64,000 bases of DNA from Streptomyces phaeofaciens (GTDB lineage: Bacteria; Actinomycetota; Actinomycetes; Streptomycetales; Streptomycetaceae), in contig NZ_BMSA01000009.1 of assembly GCF_014648915.1 (NCBI RefSeq), positions 223,658 through 287,657 on the forward strand, given 5' to 3'. Position numbers and translations under genes: made by a program. The notes below the pieces were generated by a model. The model was not told the origin of the DNA and made no database searches. It saw only the letters and a program-made list of their open reading frames with translations. This document shows, in pieces, positions 16,243 to 25,131 of the stretch (position 1 is the first letter of the stretch; the number at the start of each line of letters is the position of its first letter).

Positions 16243-17655
16243 ATGACCGCCGCCGTCACCCGCAGCGAACACGACCTGCTCGGCGACCGGGACGTCCCCG
16301 CCGACGCGTACTGGGGCATCCACACCCTGCGCGCCACGGAGAACTTCCCGATCACGGGCACCACGATCTCCGCCTACCCGCACCTCGTCGACGCCCTGGC
16401 CGCCGTCAAGGAGGCCGCCGCCCTCGCCAACCGGGATCTCGGCCTGCTGGCGCCCGAGAAGGCCGCCGCGATCGTCACCGCCTGCCGGGAGATCCGCGCC
16501 GGGAAGCTGCACGACCAGTTCGTCGTCGACGTCATCCAGGGCGGCGCCGGCACCTCGACCAACATGAACGCCAACGAGGTCGTCGCGAACCGTGCCCTGG
16601 AACTGCTCGGCCACGAGAAGGGGCAGTACCGGCACCTGCACCCCAACGAGGACGTCAACCTCGGCCAGTCGACCAACGACGTCTACCCGACGGCCGTGAA
16701 GGTCGCGACCGTCTTCGCGGTGCGCGGGCTGCTCAAGGCGATGGCCGTCCTCCAGGACGCCTTCGGCCGCAAGGCCGTCGAGTTCCGCGACGTGCTGAAG
16801 ATGGGCCGTACGCAGCTCCAGGACGCGGTGCCGATGACGCTGGGCCAGGAGTTCTCGGCGTACGCCGTCATGCTCGACGAGGACCGCAGCCGGCTCGCCG
16901 AGGCAGTCGAGCTGATCCACGAGATCAACCTCGGCGCCACCGCGATCGGCACCGGCCTCAACGCTCCCGCCGGATACGCCGAGTCGGCCCGCCGCCATCT
17001 CGCCGAGATCACCGGCCTGCCGCTGGTCACCGCCGCCAACCTCGTCGAGGCCACCCAGGACTGCGGCGCCTTCGTCCAGATGTCCGGCGTGCTCAAGCGG
17101 ATCGCCGTCAAGCTCTCCAAGAGCTGCAACGACCTGCGCCTGCTGTCCTCCGGTCCGCGCGCGGGCTTCGGCGAGATCAACCTGCCGCCGGTGCAGGCGG
17201 GTTCGTCGATCATGCCCGGCAAGGTCAATCCGGTGATCCCCGAGGTCGTCAACCAGGTCGCCTTCGAGGTGATCGGCAACGACGTCACCATCACCATGGC
17301 CGCCGAGGCCGGCCAGCTCCAGCTGAACGCCTTCGAGCCGGTCATCCTGCACTCCCTCTCGGAGAGCATCACGCATCTGCGCGCCGCGTGCCTCACCCTC
17401 GCTGAGCGCTGCGTGGACGGCATCACCGCCAACACCGAGGCGCTGCGCGCGAGCGTGGAGAACTCCATCGGCCTGGTCACCGCGCTCAACCCGCACATCG
17501 GGTACACGGCGGCCACCGACATCGCCAAGGAGGCCCTCGTCACCGGCCGCGGGGTGGCCGAACTCGTCCTGGAGAAGGGCCTGTTGCCCGCCGAGACCCT
17601 CGCCGACCTGCTGCGCCCCGAGGTCGTCGCGGGCAGCGGATCCCCCCTGCTCTGA
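16243..17655 (+). CDS. aspA: Aspartate ammonia-lyase
   Basis: 470-residue aspartase/fumarase-superfamily enzyme that deaminates L-aspartate to fumarate and ammonia. It opens EHDLLGDRDVPADAYWGIHT, typical of aspartase. Substrate-binding regions are GAGTSTNMNANEV (about 101-113) and HPNEDVNLGQSTNDVYPT (133-150). The mobile catalytic SS loop is GSSIMPGKVNP with Ser321/Ser322. Length is normal for a homotetramer subunit. It lies downstream of the asparaginase and feeds aspartate carbon into the TCA cycle. ATG 16243 follows GGAAAGAGG. Fumarase is the close alternative, but the N-terminal signature and the neighbours favour aspartase. Confidence 0.93.
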   Translation: MTAAVTRSEHDLLGDRDVPADAYWGIHTLRATENFPITGTTISAYPHLVDALAAVKEAAALANRDLGLLAPEKAAAIVTACREIRAGKLHDQFVVDVIQGGAGTSTNMNANEVVANRALELLGHEKGQYRHLHPNEDVNLGQSTNDVYPTAVKVATVFAVRGLLKAMAVLQDAFGRKAVEFRDVLKMGRTQLQDAVPMTLGQEFSAYAVMLDEDRSRLAEAVELIHEINLGATAIGTGLNAPAGYAESARRHLAEITGLPLVTAANLVEATQDCGAFVQMSGVLKRIAVKLSKSCNDLRLLSSGPRAGFGEINLPPVQAGSSIMPGKVNPVIPEVVNQVAFEVIGNDVTITMAAEAGQLQLNAFEPVILHSLSESITHLRAACLTLAERCVDGITANTEALRASVENSIGLVTALNPHIGYTAATDIAKEALVTGRGVAELVLEKGLLPAETLADLLRPEVVAGSGSPLL

Positions 17656-17695
17656 CCTGCGACGACGCGCCGGGACCGGCGCGGGAGGCACAATA

Positions 17696-18631
17696 GTGAT
17701 CATGACAACGACGTCGTCCCACGCCTTCCAGCCGGTCCTGGAACGCATCGCCGAGGAGCTGGAGCACACCCCCGGCCGGGGCCGGCCCGCCGACTACATC
17801 CCGGCGCTGGCCGCGCGCGACCCCCGCAGCTTCGGCATGGCCGTCGCCGAACTGGACGGCACGGTGTACGGGGTGGGGGACTGGCGCGAGCCGTTCTCCA
17901 CCCAGTCCATCACCAAGGTCTTCACCCTGGCCCTCGAACTCTCCCGGGAGGGCGACACGCTCTGGGAGCACGTGGGCCGCGAACCCTCCGGCAACCCCTT
18001 CAACTCCCTGGTCCAGCTGGAGTACGAGAACGGCATCCCGCGCAACCCCTTCATCAACGCGGGCGCCCTCGTCGTCACCGACCGCCTCCACACCCGTACC
18101 GACGACGCGGCCGGTGAGTTCCTCGCCTTCCTGCGCGCCGAGAGCGGCAATCCGCGGCTGGCCTTCGACGAGGAGGTCGCCGCCTCCGAGAGCGCCCACG
18201 GCGACCGCAACGCCGCCCTGGCCCACTTCATGGCCTCGTACGGCAACATCGGCAACCCGGTGCCGGTCCTCCTCGACCAGTACTTCCGCCAGTGCTCGCT
18301 CAGCGCGTCCTGCGCCGACCTCGCCCTGGCCACCTCCTTCCTCGCCCGGCACGGCATCCGCGCCGACGGCACCCGGCTGCTCACCCGCAGCCAGGCCAAA
18401 CAGGTCAACGCGGTGATGCTGACCTGCGGGACGTACGACGCGGCCGGCGACTTCGCCTACCGGGTCGGCCTGCCCGGCAAGAGCGGCGTCGGCGGCGGCA
18501 TCATCGCGGTCGTACCCGGCCGCTGCACCCTGTGCGTATGGGGCCCCGGCCTGGACGAACGCGGCAACTCCGTGGCGGGCGTGGCGGCCCTGGACCGCTT
18601 CACCACCCTCACCGGGCTCTCGGTGTTCTGA
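17696..18631 (+). CDS. glsA: Glutaminase
   Basis: 311-residue serine-dependent glutaminase (beta-lactamase-like fold). It has the catalytic Ser-x-x-Lys in FSTQSITKVF, followed by PSGNPFNSLVQLEYENGIPR and NPFINAGALVV, plus SYGNIGNPVPVLLDQYF and KSGVGGGIIAVVPG. It converts glutamine to glutamate and ammonia and completes an amide-amino-acid catabolism set with asparaginase and aspartase. GTG 17696 sits 7 nt from GGGAGG. ATG 17702 (two codons later) is 13 nt away and is the alternative. The gene is 40 bp after aspA and probably in the same transcript. Confidence 0.94.
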   Translation: MIMTTTSSHAFQPVLERIAEELEHTPGRGRPADYIPALAARDPRSFGMAVAELDGTVYGVGDWREPFSTQSITKVFTLALELSREGDTLWEHVGREPSGNPFNSLVQLEYENGIPRNPFINAGALVVTDRLHTRTDDAAGEFLAFLRAESGNPRLAFDEEVAASESAHGDRNAALAHFMASYGNIGNPVPVLLDQYFRQCSLSASCADLALATSFLARHGIRADGTRLLTRSQAKQVNAVMLTCGTYDAAGDFAYRVGLPGKSGVGGGIIAVVPGRCTLCVWGPGLDERGNSVAGVAALDRFTTLTGLSVF

Positions 18632-18696
18632 ACCCGGCGCACCGGCCCGGTTTATTGCGTTGAGCGGGAGACGGGTCACCGGCCATCATCCTGCGC

Positions 18697-20016
18697 ATGT
18701 TCTCGCGCAGGAATCGCCGTCCCAAGTCCCCCGAACTGCTGACGGCCTGGGAGGCCCTCGAGGCAGGTGACGTACCGGGGGCGCTACGGCAGCTGCGGCA
18801 CGCGCCCGAGGATCTGCCGCTCGCGGAGGTCGCCCTCGTGGTCGGCCGGGCCGCCGGGGCGGCCGGGTTCGACGACCTGGGGAAGGCCGCCGGCGCGCTG
18901 GCCGCCGCTCCCGACCAGGCGCAGCAGCTCTACGACTTCGGGTACGCGTGCGTGGAGCGCGGCGTCCCCTACCTCGCGATACCCGCCCTGCGCGAGGCGC
19001 TGCGCCTGGTGCCGGGCTCGGCCGCGGCGTTGCGCGAACTGGTCTCGGCGTACGAGCGCGAGGAGCGCCACCGCGAGGCGGTCGACGTCCTGGCCGCGCA
19101 CGAGCAGGGCCTCGCCGCCTGGCCCGACCGCTATCTGCTGGTCTTCAACGCGGTCCTGGCCGGCGACCTGGACCTGGCCCGCCACCACCACGCGCTGCTG
19201 CCGGCCCCGGACGACGACATGTGGCTGCCCGCCCGCGACCGGCAGAACCGCGTCCTGGCCCGCGCCGAGAACACCCAGGCCGCGAGCCCGCTGGACCGCA
19301 CCGACCTGCGGGGCTGGCAGTACGTCCTCGGCGGCACCGTACTGGGCACCTTCTCCCCGTACGGCTTCGACGCGGGCATGACGGGGCGGTACGCCTGGCT
19401 CCAGGACAGCCACGAACAGTGCCTGCGCGGGCTGCTGCGCCTGAAGGCGGTACTGGAGGCGGCCGGGACCCGGCCCGCCTCGGTGTCCCTGCTGCCCGAC
19501 CGTGGCAGCCGCGTCCTGGGCCTGGCCGCCGCCGAGATCCTGGACCTGCCGGCCGTCGCCTTCGCACCGGAACGCCCCGACACCGTCGTCATCGCCTACG
19601 ACCTGAACGAGACGCTGGAGGCGGCCGATGGACCCGAGGTGCTCGGCGGGCTGCTGCACCGCGCGCCGGGGCAGGTGCTCCACGAGCACGCGAGCTGCTG
19701 GACGGACACCCCGGCGGTCACTCCCGACAGCGTCGCCCTGCTCCACCAGTCGGTGGTCGCGCCCTGGGCTCCGGCACTGCGGGCCGACGCCGACGGCGGA
19801 GTGGAACGGGGGGAGCCCGACGAGCGGCCCGAGGCGGAGATCGCGGCGGACATCGTGGCCGCCGACCCGACTCCGGACGAGGGCGACGGAGAGACGCCGG
19901 CCGACTCCGTCGAGCGGCTCACGGAGTTCGTCACGGCCGTCCGAGGCACCTGGCTGAGCGGCGAGCGGACCCGCCTCAAGTCCGCCGGTCCGGTGGTCAG
20001 TTCCCGGTTCCGCTGA
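18697..20016 (+). CDS. TPR-repeat protein of unknown function
   Basis: 439 residues, soluble, no signal peptide. The first 170 residues are helical TPR-like repeats (LLTAWEALEAGDVPGALRQL, YDFGYACVERGVPYLAIPAL, REALRLVPGSAAALRELVSA). The middle (RTDLRGWQYVLGGTVLGTF to about residue 330) is an unrecognised alpha/beta region conserved in wording with Streptomyces hypothetical proteins. Residues 365-410 are acidic and likely disordered. TPRs suggest a protein-binding scaffold, but no partner is indicated by the neighbours. ATG 18697 lies 65 bp after glsA. Confidence 0.8.
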   Translation: MFSRRNRRPKSPELLTAWEALEAGDVPGALRQLRHAPEDLPLAEVALVVGRAAGAAGFDDLGKAAGALAAAPDQAQQLYDFGYACVERGVPYLAIPALREALRLVPGSAAALRELVSAYEREERHREAVDVLAAHEQGLAAWPDRYLLVFNAVLAGDLDLARHHHALLPAPDDDMWLPARDRQNRVLARAENTQAASPLDRTDLRGWQYVLGGTVLGTFSPYGFDAGMTGRYAWLQDSHEQCLRGLLRLKAVLEAAGTRPASVSLLPDRGSRVLGLAAAEILDLPAVAFAPERPDTVVIAYDLNETLEAADGPEVLGGLLHRAPGQVLHEHASCWTDTPAVTPDSVALLHQSVVAPWAPALRADADGGVERGEPDERPEAEIAADIVAADPTPDEGDGETPADSVERLTEFVTAVRGTWLSGERTRLKSAGPVVSSRFR

Positions 20017-20120
20017 CCGCCGCGGGACGCTCACCCGGCGGTCACGCGCAGGCCGCCGCCAGGTGAGCGGGCCGTCGCTTTCCGGCCACTTGGTGACGGC
20101 ACCCTGACGGAGTGTTGGCC

Positions 20121-21518
20121 ATGGCTTTTCCTGTCGATCTCCGCCGCTGCCAGGTACTGGGCCTGGCCGGTACGGCCTGTCTCGCCCTCGGCGGCGAGAC
20201 GGCCGGCGCGCTGCCCGCCCGGGAACTCCTCGCCCCGTCCTCGGCGCACGCCGTCCTGGGCCTGGTCGGCGTGTACTTCGGGCTGGTGCTGCTCACCGCG
20301 GCCTGGATCCTCCTGGGCCGTCTGGTGCGCGGCGACGATCCGCCCGCACCACGCGCCCTGGTGCTGGTCCTCGCCGTGTGGGCGGCCCCGCTGCTGATCG
20401 GCCCGCCCCTGTTCAGCCGGGACGTCTACAGCTATCTGGCGCAGGGCGCGATGGTCGACGCCCACATCGACGTGTACGCGCACGGGCCCGCCCGGCTCGG
20501 CGGCCCGCTCGCGGACGAGGTCGCCCCGCTGTGGCGGCACACCGGAGCCCCCTACGGACCCGTCTTCCTCGCCGTCGCCGCCGCTCTGTCCGGCCTCACC
20601 CACGGCGAACTGCCCGCCGGACTCCTCGGGATGCGGCTCGTCGCCCTGTGCGGGGTGGCGCTGATGGCGGTCGCGCTGCCCCGCCTGGCCCGGCACAGCG
20701 GCGCCGACCCGGCCGCCGCGCTGTGGCTGGGCGCCCTCAACCCGCTGGTCCTGCTGCACCTGGTGGCCGGCGCCCACAACGACGCCATCATGCTGGGCCT
20801 GCTGGGCATCGGACTGGTCGCCGCGCTGGGCCGCCGGCCGGTGCCGGCCGCCGTGCTGGTCACCCTCGCCGCCCTGGTCAAGGCACCGGCCGTGCTGGGC
20901 CTGGCCGCGGTCGTGGTGCTCCAGCTGCGCGCGGGGCGCCGCCCGGTCCCCGCCGTCCTGACGACCGCGGCCGTCTGCGCCGCCACCACCGTCGTCGCGA
21001 CCGCCGTCGCGGGCACCGGATACGGCTGGATAGCCGCCCTGGACACCCCCGTGTCCCCACAGAACTGGGCCCTCACCAGCCTCCTCGGCCGCGCCACCGG
21101 CGCCCTGCTGGAGCACGCCGGCAGCGACCTGGCCCCGCTGGCCGTCCCCGCCTGGCACGCCCTCGGGCTCGCGGTCACCGGGGTCGCACTGGTCGTCATA
21201 TGGTGGCGACTGCGGCCCCGGCCGATATACGCGCTCGGCCTGAGCCTCGCCGTGGTGGCCGCGTTCGGCCCCGCGATCCGCCCCTGGTACGCGCTGTGGG
21301 GCCTGTTCCTCATCGCCGCCGCGGCACCGAGCACCTCGGTCAGGCCCCGGATGGCCGCCGTGGCCGGTGTCCTCGCCCTCGCCGTGCTGCCCGACGGCGG
21401 CCCGGCCGACGGCGGGCGGCTCCTCCTGGCGGTCTGCGGCGGCGTGCTCGCCGTGGTCGTCCTCGGGCAGGCCCGGCTCGCGGCCCGGACCCCGGGTGCG
21501 CTGGGACGTACGGCATGA
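20121..21518 (+). CDS. Polytopic membrane mannosyltransferase, MptA/MptB-like
   Basis: 465-residue integral membrane protein with about 12-13 helices. The signature SRDVYSYLAQGAMVDAHIDV and HGPARLGGPLADEVAP (around residues 99-135), then GAPYGPVFLAVAAALSGL, is that of polyprenol-phosphate-mannose-dependent alpha-1,6-mannosyltransferases (MptA/MptB, GT-C fold) of actinomycetes. The Asp in the first extracytoplasmic loop is the expected catalytic residue. ATG 20121 is 8 nt from GGAG; a GTG nine bases earlier overlaps that site and is less likely. The stop overlaps the next glycosyltransferase start (ATGA). Together they may build a lipid-linked or cell-wall mannan/glycolipid; the acceptor is unknown. 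Confidence 0.82.
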   Translation: MAFPVDLRRCQVLGLAGTACLALGGETAGALPARELLAPSSAHAVLGLVGVYFGLVLLTAAWILLGRLVRGDDPPAPRALVLVLAVWAAPLLIGPPLFSRDVYSYLAQGAMVDAHIDVYAHGPARLGGPLADEVAPLWRHTGAPYGPVFLAVAAALSGLTHGELPAGLLGMRLVALCGVALMAVALPRLARHSGADPAAALWLGALNPLVLLHLVAGAHNDAIMLGLLGIGLVAALGRRPVPAAVLVTLAALVKAPAVLGLAAVVVLQLRAGRRPVPAVLTTAAVCAATTVVATAVAGTGYGWIAALDTPVSPQNWALTSLLGRATGALLEHAGSDLAPLAVPAWHALGLAVTGVALVVIWWRLRPRPIYALGLSLAVVAAFGPAIRPWYALWGLFLIAAAAPSTSVRPRMAAVAGVLALAVLPDGGPADGGRLLLAVCGGVLAVVVLGQARLAARTPGALGRTA

Positions 21519-22891
21519 CGGGACCCGCCACGGACCGTGGCCGTCTGCTGCTGCTGTGCGCGCTGGCCGCCGCCGTCACCGTGTTCACCGCGACCGTTCC
21601 GCTGCTGCGCGACTGGTTCGACCTGCGGGTCTACTACGGCACCGTCGACAGCTGGATCCACCACGGCGGACACGTCTACGACTACCGGGTGCCGGGCACC
21701 CCGTACGGGTTCACCTACCCGCCGTTCGCCGCCGTCGCGATGCTGCCGATGGCGCTGGTCGGGCCGCGCACCGCGATCGTGGCCGCCCTGCTGCTCAACC
21801 TCGCGGCCCTCGCCGCCGTCGCCCGGGTCCTGGCCGGGCCGGCCCTGCGCCGGCACGGCTGGTACGGCGCCGCCCTGGCCGCCTGCGTCCTCGCCCTGTT
21901 CGAGCCGCTGCGGGACACCTTCAGCTTCGGGCAGGTGAACCTGCTGCTGCTGGCTCTGGTGCTGTTCGACCACCGCCTGCTGACGAGCGGCCGCGGCCGC
22001 CGCTGGGCCGGGGTCGGCATCGGACTGGCGGCGGCGGTGAAGCTCACGCCGGCGCTCTTCATCGGTCTGCTGCTCGTCGCCGGGTACCGGCGCGCGGCCG
22101 CCGTGGCCGGGGGTGTCGCCGCGGCGGCCACGGCGCTCGCCGCGCTGATCGCCCCGGACGCCTCGCGCTTCTACTGGACCGAGGCGATGTGGGACACCAC
22201 CCGGGTGGGCCGGCTCGACTACGTCTCGAACCAGTCGCTCCAGGGCGTCCTGGCCCGGCTGGGTGTGGAGAGCCGGGCCGTGTGGGCGCTCCTCGTCGTG
22301 GTGGTGCTGTGCGTCTGGGCGCGCCGGGTCCGGCGGGCGGTGGCCGCGGCGGACCCGGCGGCGGCCTTCGCGCTCACCGGTCTGACCGCCTGTCTGGTCA
22401 GCCCCGTCACCTGGGTGCACCACCTGGTGTGGCTGCTGCCCTCCTTCGCGGTGCTGATCCGGGCCGGGCACCCGAGGGTGGCGGGCGTCCTGTACGCGGT
22501 GCTGTGCACCAGCGTGGTGTGGCTGTGGTTCGACGATGCCTCGGGCGTGGACGGGTTCCTGGGCGCGAACACCTATGCCTGGATCACGCTGGGCCTGTTC
22601 CTCTGGCTGCCGGTCGGTCAGGAGGCGGACAGGTGGCGGCGGGCCAGCCGCAGCACGAACGCGACGGCGGCCCCGCCCAGCACGGCGGCCCCCGTGATGC
22701 CGAGCGCCGCCGACCAGCCCGACGGCCCCTCGGCCCCCGCGGAGGTCCCGGAGGCGACGGCCGCCGCGGCCACCGGCTCCACGTCGGGACCGGGCCTCGG
22801 CCGCGACCGCAACGCGTCCAGCGAGCCCACCGGATCGACCCGGCCGGCGGCCGCGAACCCCCAGTCGAGCAGCGCGCGCGCCTCCTCGTAG
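21515..22891 (+). CDS. GT87 (DUF2029) family membrane glycosyltransferase with antisense-encoded tail
   Basis: 458 residues. Residues 1-370 form a GT-C polytopic mannosyltransferase of the DUF2029/GT87 family (PI-mannoside mannosyltransferase relatives). Markers are LRDWFDLRVYYGTVDSWIHH and PYGFTYPPFAAVAMLPMAL, the extracytoplasmic Asp-containing loop after helix 1, then FSFGQVNLLLLALVLFDHRL, KLTPALFIGLLLVAGYRR and SPVTWVHHLVWLLP. It uses a polyprenol-phosphate sugar. After the last helix (LGLFLWLPVG) the frame stays open for about 90 low-complexity Ala/Ser/Pro residues. That tail is the antisense of the convergent carboxypeptidase gene over 274 bp, so it is probably a lost-stop extension. 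ATG 21515 is coupled to the previous stop. Confidence 0.82.
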   Translation: MTGPATDRGRLLLLCALAAAVTVFTATVPLLRDWFDLRVYYGTVDSWIHHGGHVYDYRVPGTPYGFTYPPFAAVAMLPMALVGPRTAIVAALLLNLAALAAVARVLAGPALRRHGWYGAALAACVLALFEPLRDTFSFGQVNLLLLALVLFDHRLLTSGRGRRWAGVGIGLAAAVKLTPALFIGLLLVAGYRRAAAVAGGVAAAATALAALIAPDASRFYWTEAMWDTTRVGRLDYVSNQSLQGVLARLGVESRAVWALLVVVVLCVWARRVRRAVAAADPAAAFALTGLTACLVSPVTWVHHLVWLLPSFAVLIRAGHPRVAGVLYAVLCTSVVWLWFDDASGVDGFLGANTYAWITLGLFLWLPVGQEADRWRRASRSTNATAAPPSTAAPVMPSAADQPDGPSAPAEVPEATAAAATGSTSGPGLGRDRNASSEPTGSTRPAAANPQSSSARASS

Positions 22892-23820
22892 ACGGCGAAG
22901 CCGCCGCCCGACCGGGGGTTCATCACCGTCACCACGAGGGTGCGTCCGCTCCGGCGGGCGGCGGCCACCAGCGTGTTCCCCGCGTCGCTGGTGTAGCCGT
23001 TCTTGATCCCGATCAGCCCCGCATAGGGCTCGACGCCGTCCGCCCCGGTGAGCAGCCGGTTGGTGTTGCGGATGTCGTACGACCCTCCGGCGCGCCCGGG
23101 GAACTCGGCGTCCGCCGTGGCGCAGTACCGCGCGAAGTCGGCGTTGCGCAGCCCGGCCCGGCCGAAGACGGCCAGGTCGTAGGCCGAGGACACCTGGCCC
23201 GGGGTGTCGTACCCGTCGGGCGACAGCACGTGGGTGTCGCGCGCGCCCAGTGCCCGCGCCTTGGCCTGCATCCGGCCGGCCGTCGTACGCCAGCCGCCGT
23301 TGAGGGCGGCCAGGACGTGCACGGCGTCGTTGCCGGAGTTGAGGAACACCCCGCGCCACAGGTCGGCGACCCGGTACGTGCGCCCTTCGGCGACGCCGAC
23401 CAGGCTGCTGCCGGGGCCGATGTCCAGCAGTTCGTCCTCGGTCACCCGGTGCCGGATCCCGCCGGGCAGCACCGGCAGCACCGTGAGGGCGAACAGCGTC
23501 TTCAGGGTGCTGGCGGGCGGGAGTCTGCGGTGGGCGTCGGCCGCGGCGAGGACCTCGCCGGTCCGGGCGTCGGCCACCAGCCAGGACCGCGCGGAGACGT
23601 CCGGTACCTCGGGTGCTCCCCGGTGCGGCCGTACCTGGGTGCCGGGCCGGTACAGCAGGGCGGGGCGGGGTGCGCTCGCGCGCGGCTCACCGGGCCCGCC
23701 CGCGGCTCCCGGGTCGGGCCCGGCCGGGGCGGCGGCCGCCGTGGGCCCCAGCGCCAGGGCACCTGCCAGACACAGCGCGCAGGCCGACGCGACGGCCCGG
23801 GGAGAGAAACCGATATTCAT
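22618..23820 (-). CDS. D-alanyl-D-alanine carboxypeptidase (S11), membrane-anchored
   Basis: 400 residues. An N-terminal signal (FSPRAVASACALCLAGALAL) precedes a Pro/Ala linker, the S11 penicillin-binding domain and a C-terminal membrane helix (ALGITGAAVLGGAAVAFVLR) with a basic stop, leaving the enzyme outside. Active-site motifs are Ser104-x-x-Lys107 (PPASTLKTLF), Ser162-Gly-Asn164 (LNSGNDAVHV) and Lys273-Asn-Gly275 (GIKNGYTSDAGNT) in place of the usual KTG, a variant seen in actinomycete members. It trims the terminal D-Ala of peptidoglycan stems. The start is the ATG at 23818-23820 after a GAGAGAAACC-like purine stretch. Its 3' end overlaps the convergent glycosyltransferase frame. Confidence 0.92.
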   Translation of the reverse strand: MNIGFSPRAVASACALCLAGALALGPTAAAAPAGPDPGAAGGPGEPRASAPRPALLYRPGTQVRPHRGAPEVPDVSARSWLVADARTGEVLAAADAHRRLPPASTLKTLFALTVLPVLPGGIRHRVTEDELLDIGPGSSLVGVAEGRTYRVADLWRGVFLNSGNDAVHVLAALNGGWRTTAGRMQAKARALGARDTHVLSPDGYDTPGQVSSAYDLAVFGRAGLRNADFARYCATADAEFPGRAGGSYDIRNTNRLLTGADGVEPYAGLIGIKNGYTSDAGNTLVAAARRSGRTLVVTVMNPRSGGGFAVYEEARALLDWGFAAAGRVDPVGSLDALRSRPRPGPDVEPVAAAAVASGTSAGAEGPSGWSAALGITGAAVLGGAAVAFVLRLARRHLSAS

Positions 23821-23991
23821 ATGATCAACGTAGAAATGAACCGGGCCTTCCCCGCGGTGCCCGTGCCGAACGTCCACGGGCGAGCACCCGGATGCCGCAC
23901 GCCGGTCACGCCCGGTGACGGGACGTCAGGGCCGCCGCGCGGCACAGGGCCGCACCACGGAGGGCCGGGCGAGGGTCGGGACGGGCGGCGC

Positions 23992-25131
23992 TCAGCCGGC
24001 CGGCAGCGTCGGCTGCACCCGCCGCAGGAACGTCGCGTTGTCCGGGGTCTCCCGCATCCGCTCCAGGAGCGCCTCCAGGCCGGCGTGGCCGTCCCGGGGC
24101 TGGAGGGCGCGGCGCAGCCCGCGGACGGCGGCCGACTCGGCGGGGGAGAGGAGGAGTTCCTCGCGGCGGGTGCCGGAGGCGGTGATGTCGACGGCCGGGA
24201 AGATCCGGCGGGAGGCCGGTTCGCGGTCGAGCCGCAGCTCCATGTTGCCGGTGCTCTTCAGCTCCTCGAAGTAGAAGTCGTCGGCGCGCGAGCCGGTCTC
24301 GACCAGCGCGGTGGCGAGGATGGTGAGCGAGCCGCCCTCCTCGGCCGAGCGCGCGGCCCCGAAGAACCGCTTGGGTCCGATGAGCGCGGTCGCGTCGACG
24401 CCACCGCTGAGGGTGCGGCCCCCGGCGGCGGCCGCGTTGTTGTGCGCCCGGCACAGCCGGGTCAGCGAGTCGAGGAGGATCACGACGTCCTCGCCCGCCT
24501 CGACGAGCCGCTTGGCCCGCTCGATCACGAGGTCGGCCAGCGCGATGTGCTGCCGGGGCGCCCGGTCGAAGGTCGAGGCGTACACCTCGCCGCGCACCGA
24601 GCGCCGCATGTCGGTGACCTCCTCGGGGCGTTCGTCGAGGAGCAGCACCATCAGCCGGGCCTCGGGGTGGTTCCCGGCGACGGCTGCGGCGAGCTGCTGG
24701 AGCAGGACGGTCTTGCCGGTCTTCGGCGGGGCGACGATCAGGCCGCGCTGTCCCTTGCCGACGGGTGCGATCAGGTCGACGAGCCGTCCGGCCGGCCCGG
24801 CGCCCGGGTGTTCCAGGCGCAGCCGGCGGTGCGGGTGCAGGGGTGTGAGGTCACGGAAGTGACGGCGGCCGCGTGCCGCGTCGGGGGTGGCGCCGTCGAC
24901 GCGGGCGACCTCGGTCAGGGCGCGCTGGGTGCCGCGCACCCCGTCGACGAGGTCGCCCCTGCGCAGCCCGTGACGGCGGATCAGCGCGGCCGGGACCTGG
25001 AGGTCGTCGGGCGTGGGCAGCAGGTCGGCGCCGCGCAGGTGCCCCTTCCCGCTCGCGTCGATGTCGAGGACACCGGAGACGACCCGGGCCGGGGGCCGCT
25101 GTACGAGAGGGGGTTCGAGTGTGGTGGTCAT
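23992..25131 (-). CDS. Short Rho-type transcription termination factor (probable paralogue)
   Basis: 379 residues, close to the minimal Rho core. An N-terminal cold-shock-like RNA-binding domain (VVSGVLDIDASGKGHLRGAD ... LIRRHGLRRGDLVDG) is followed by the RecA-like ATPase. The P-loop is APPKTGKTVLLQQLA, Walker B is VVILLDSLTRLCRAHN, the Q-loop GEVYASTFDRAPRQHI and the R-loop PKRFFGAARSAEEGGSLTIL. LVETGSRADDFYFEELKSTGNMEL is diagnostic of Rho. The long arginine/acidic insert of the housekeeping actinomycete Rho (about 650-700 residues) is absent, so this is likely a second Rho with a specialised or stress role. The start is ATG 25129-25131. A leader of about 235 nt precedes it. Confidence 0.9.
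   Translation of the reverse strand: MTTTLEPPLVQRPPARVVSGVLDIDASGKGHLRGADLLPTPDDLQVPAALIRRHGLRRGDLVDGVRGTQRALTEVARVDGATPDAARGRRHFRDLTPLHPHRRLRLEHPGAGPAGRLVDLIAPVGKGQRGLIVAPPKTGKTVLLQQLAAAVAGNHPEARLMVLLLDERPEEVTDMRRSVRGEVYASTFDRAPRQHIALADLVIERAKRLVEAGEDVVILLDSLTRLCRAHNNAAAAGGRTLSGGVDATALIGPKRFFGAARSAEEGGSLTILATALVETGSRADDFYFEELKSTGNMELRLDREPASRRIFPAVDITASGTRREELLLSPAESAAVRGLRRALQPRDGHAGLEALLERMRETPDNATFLRRVQPTLPAG

Noticed and set aside
15689..16246. 185-codon plus-strand open frame in the GC-rich spacer
   Set aside because: It is Arg/Pro/Gly/Ala low complexity, has no ribosome-binding site and is built on tandem repeats. It is expected by chance in very GC-rich DNA.
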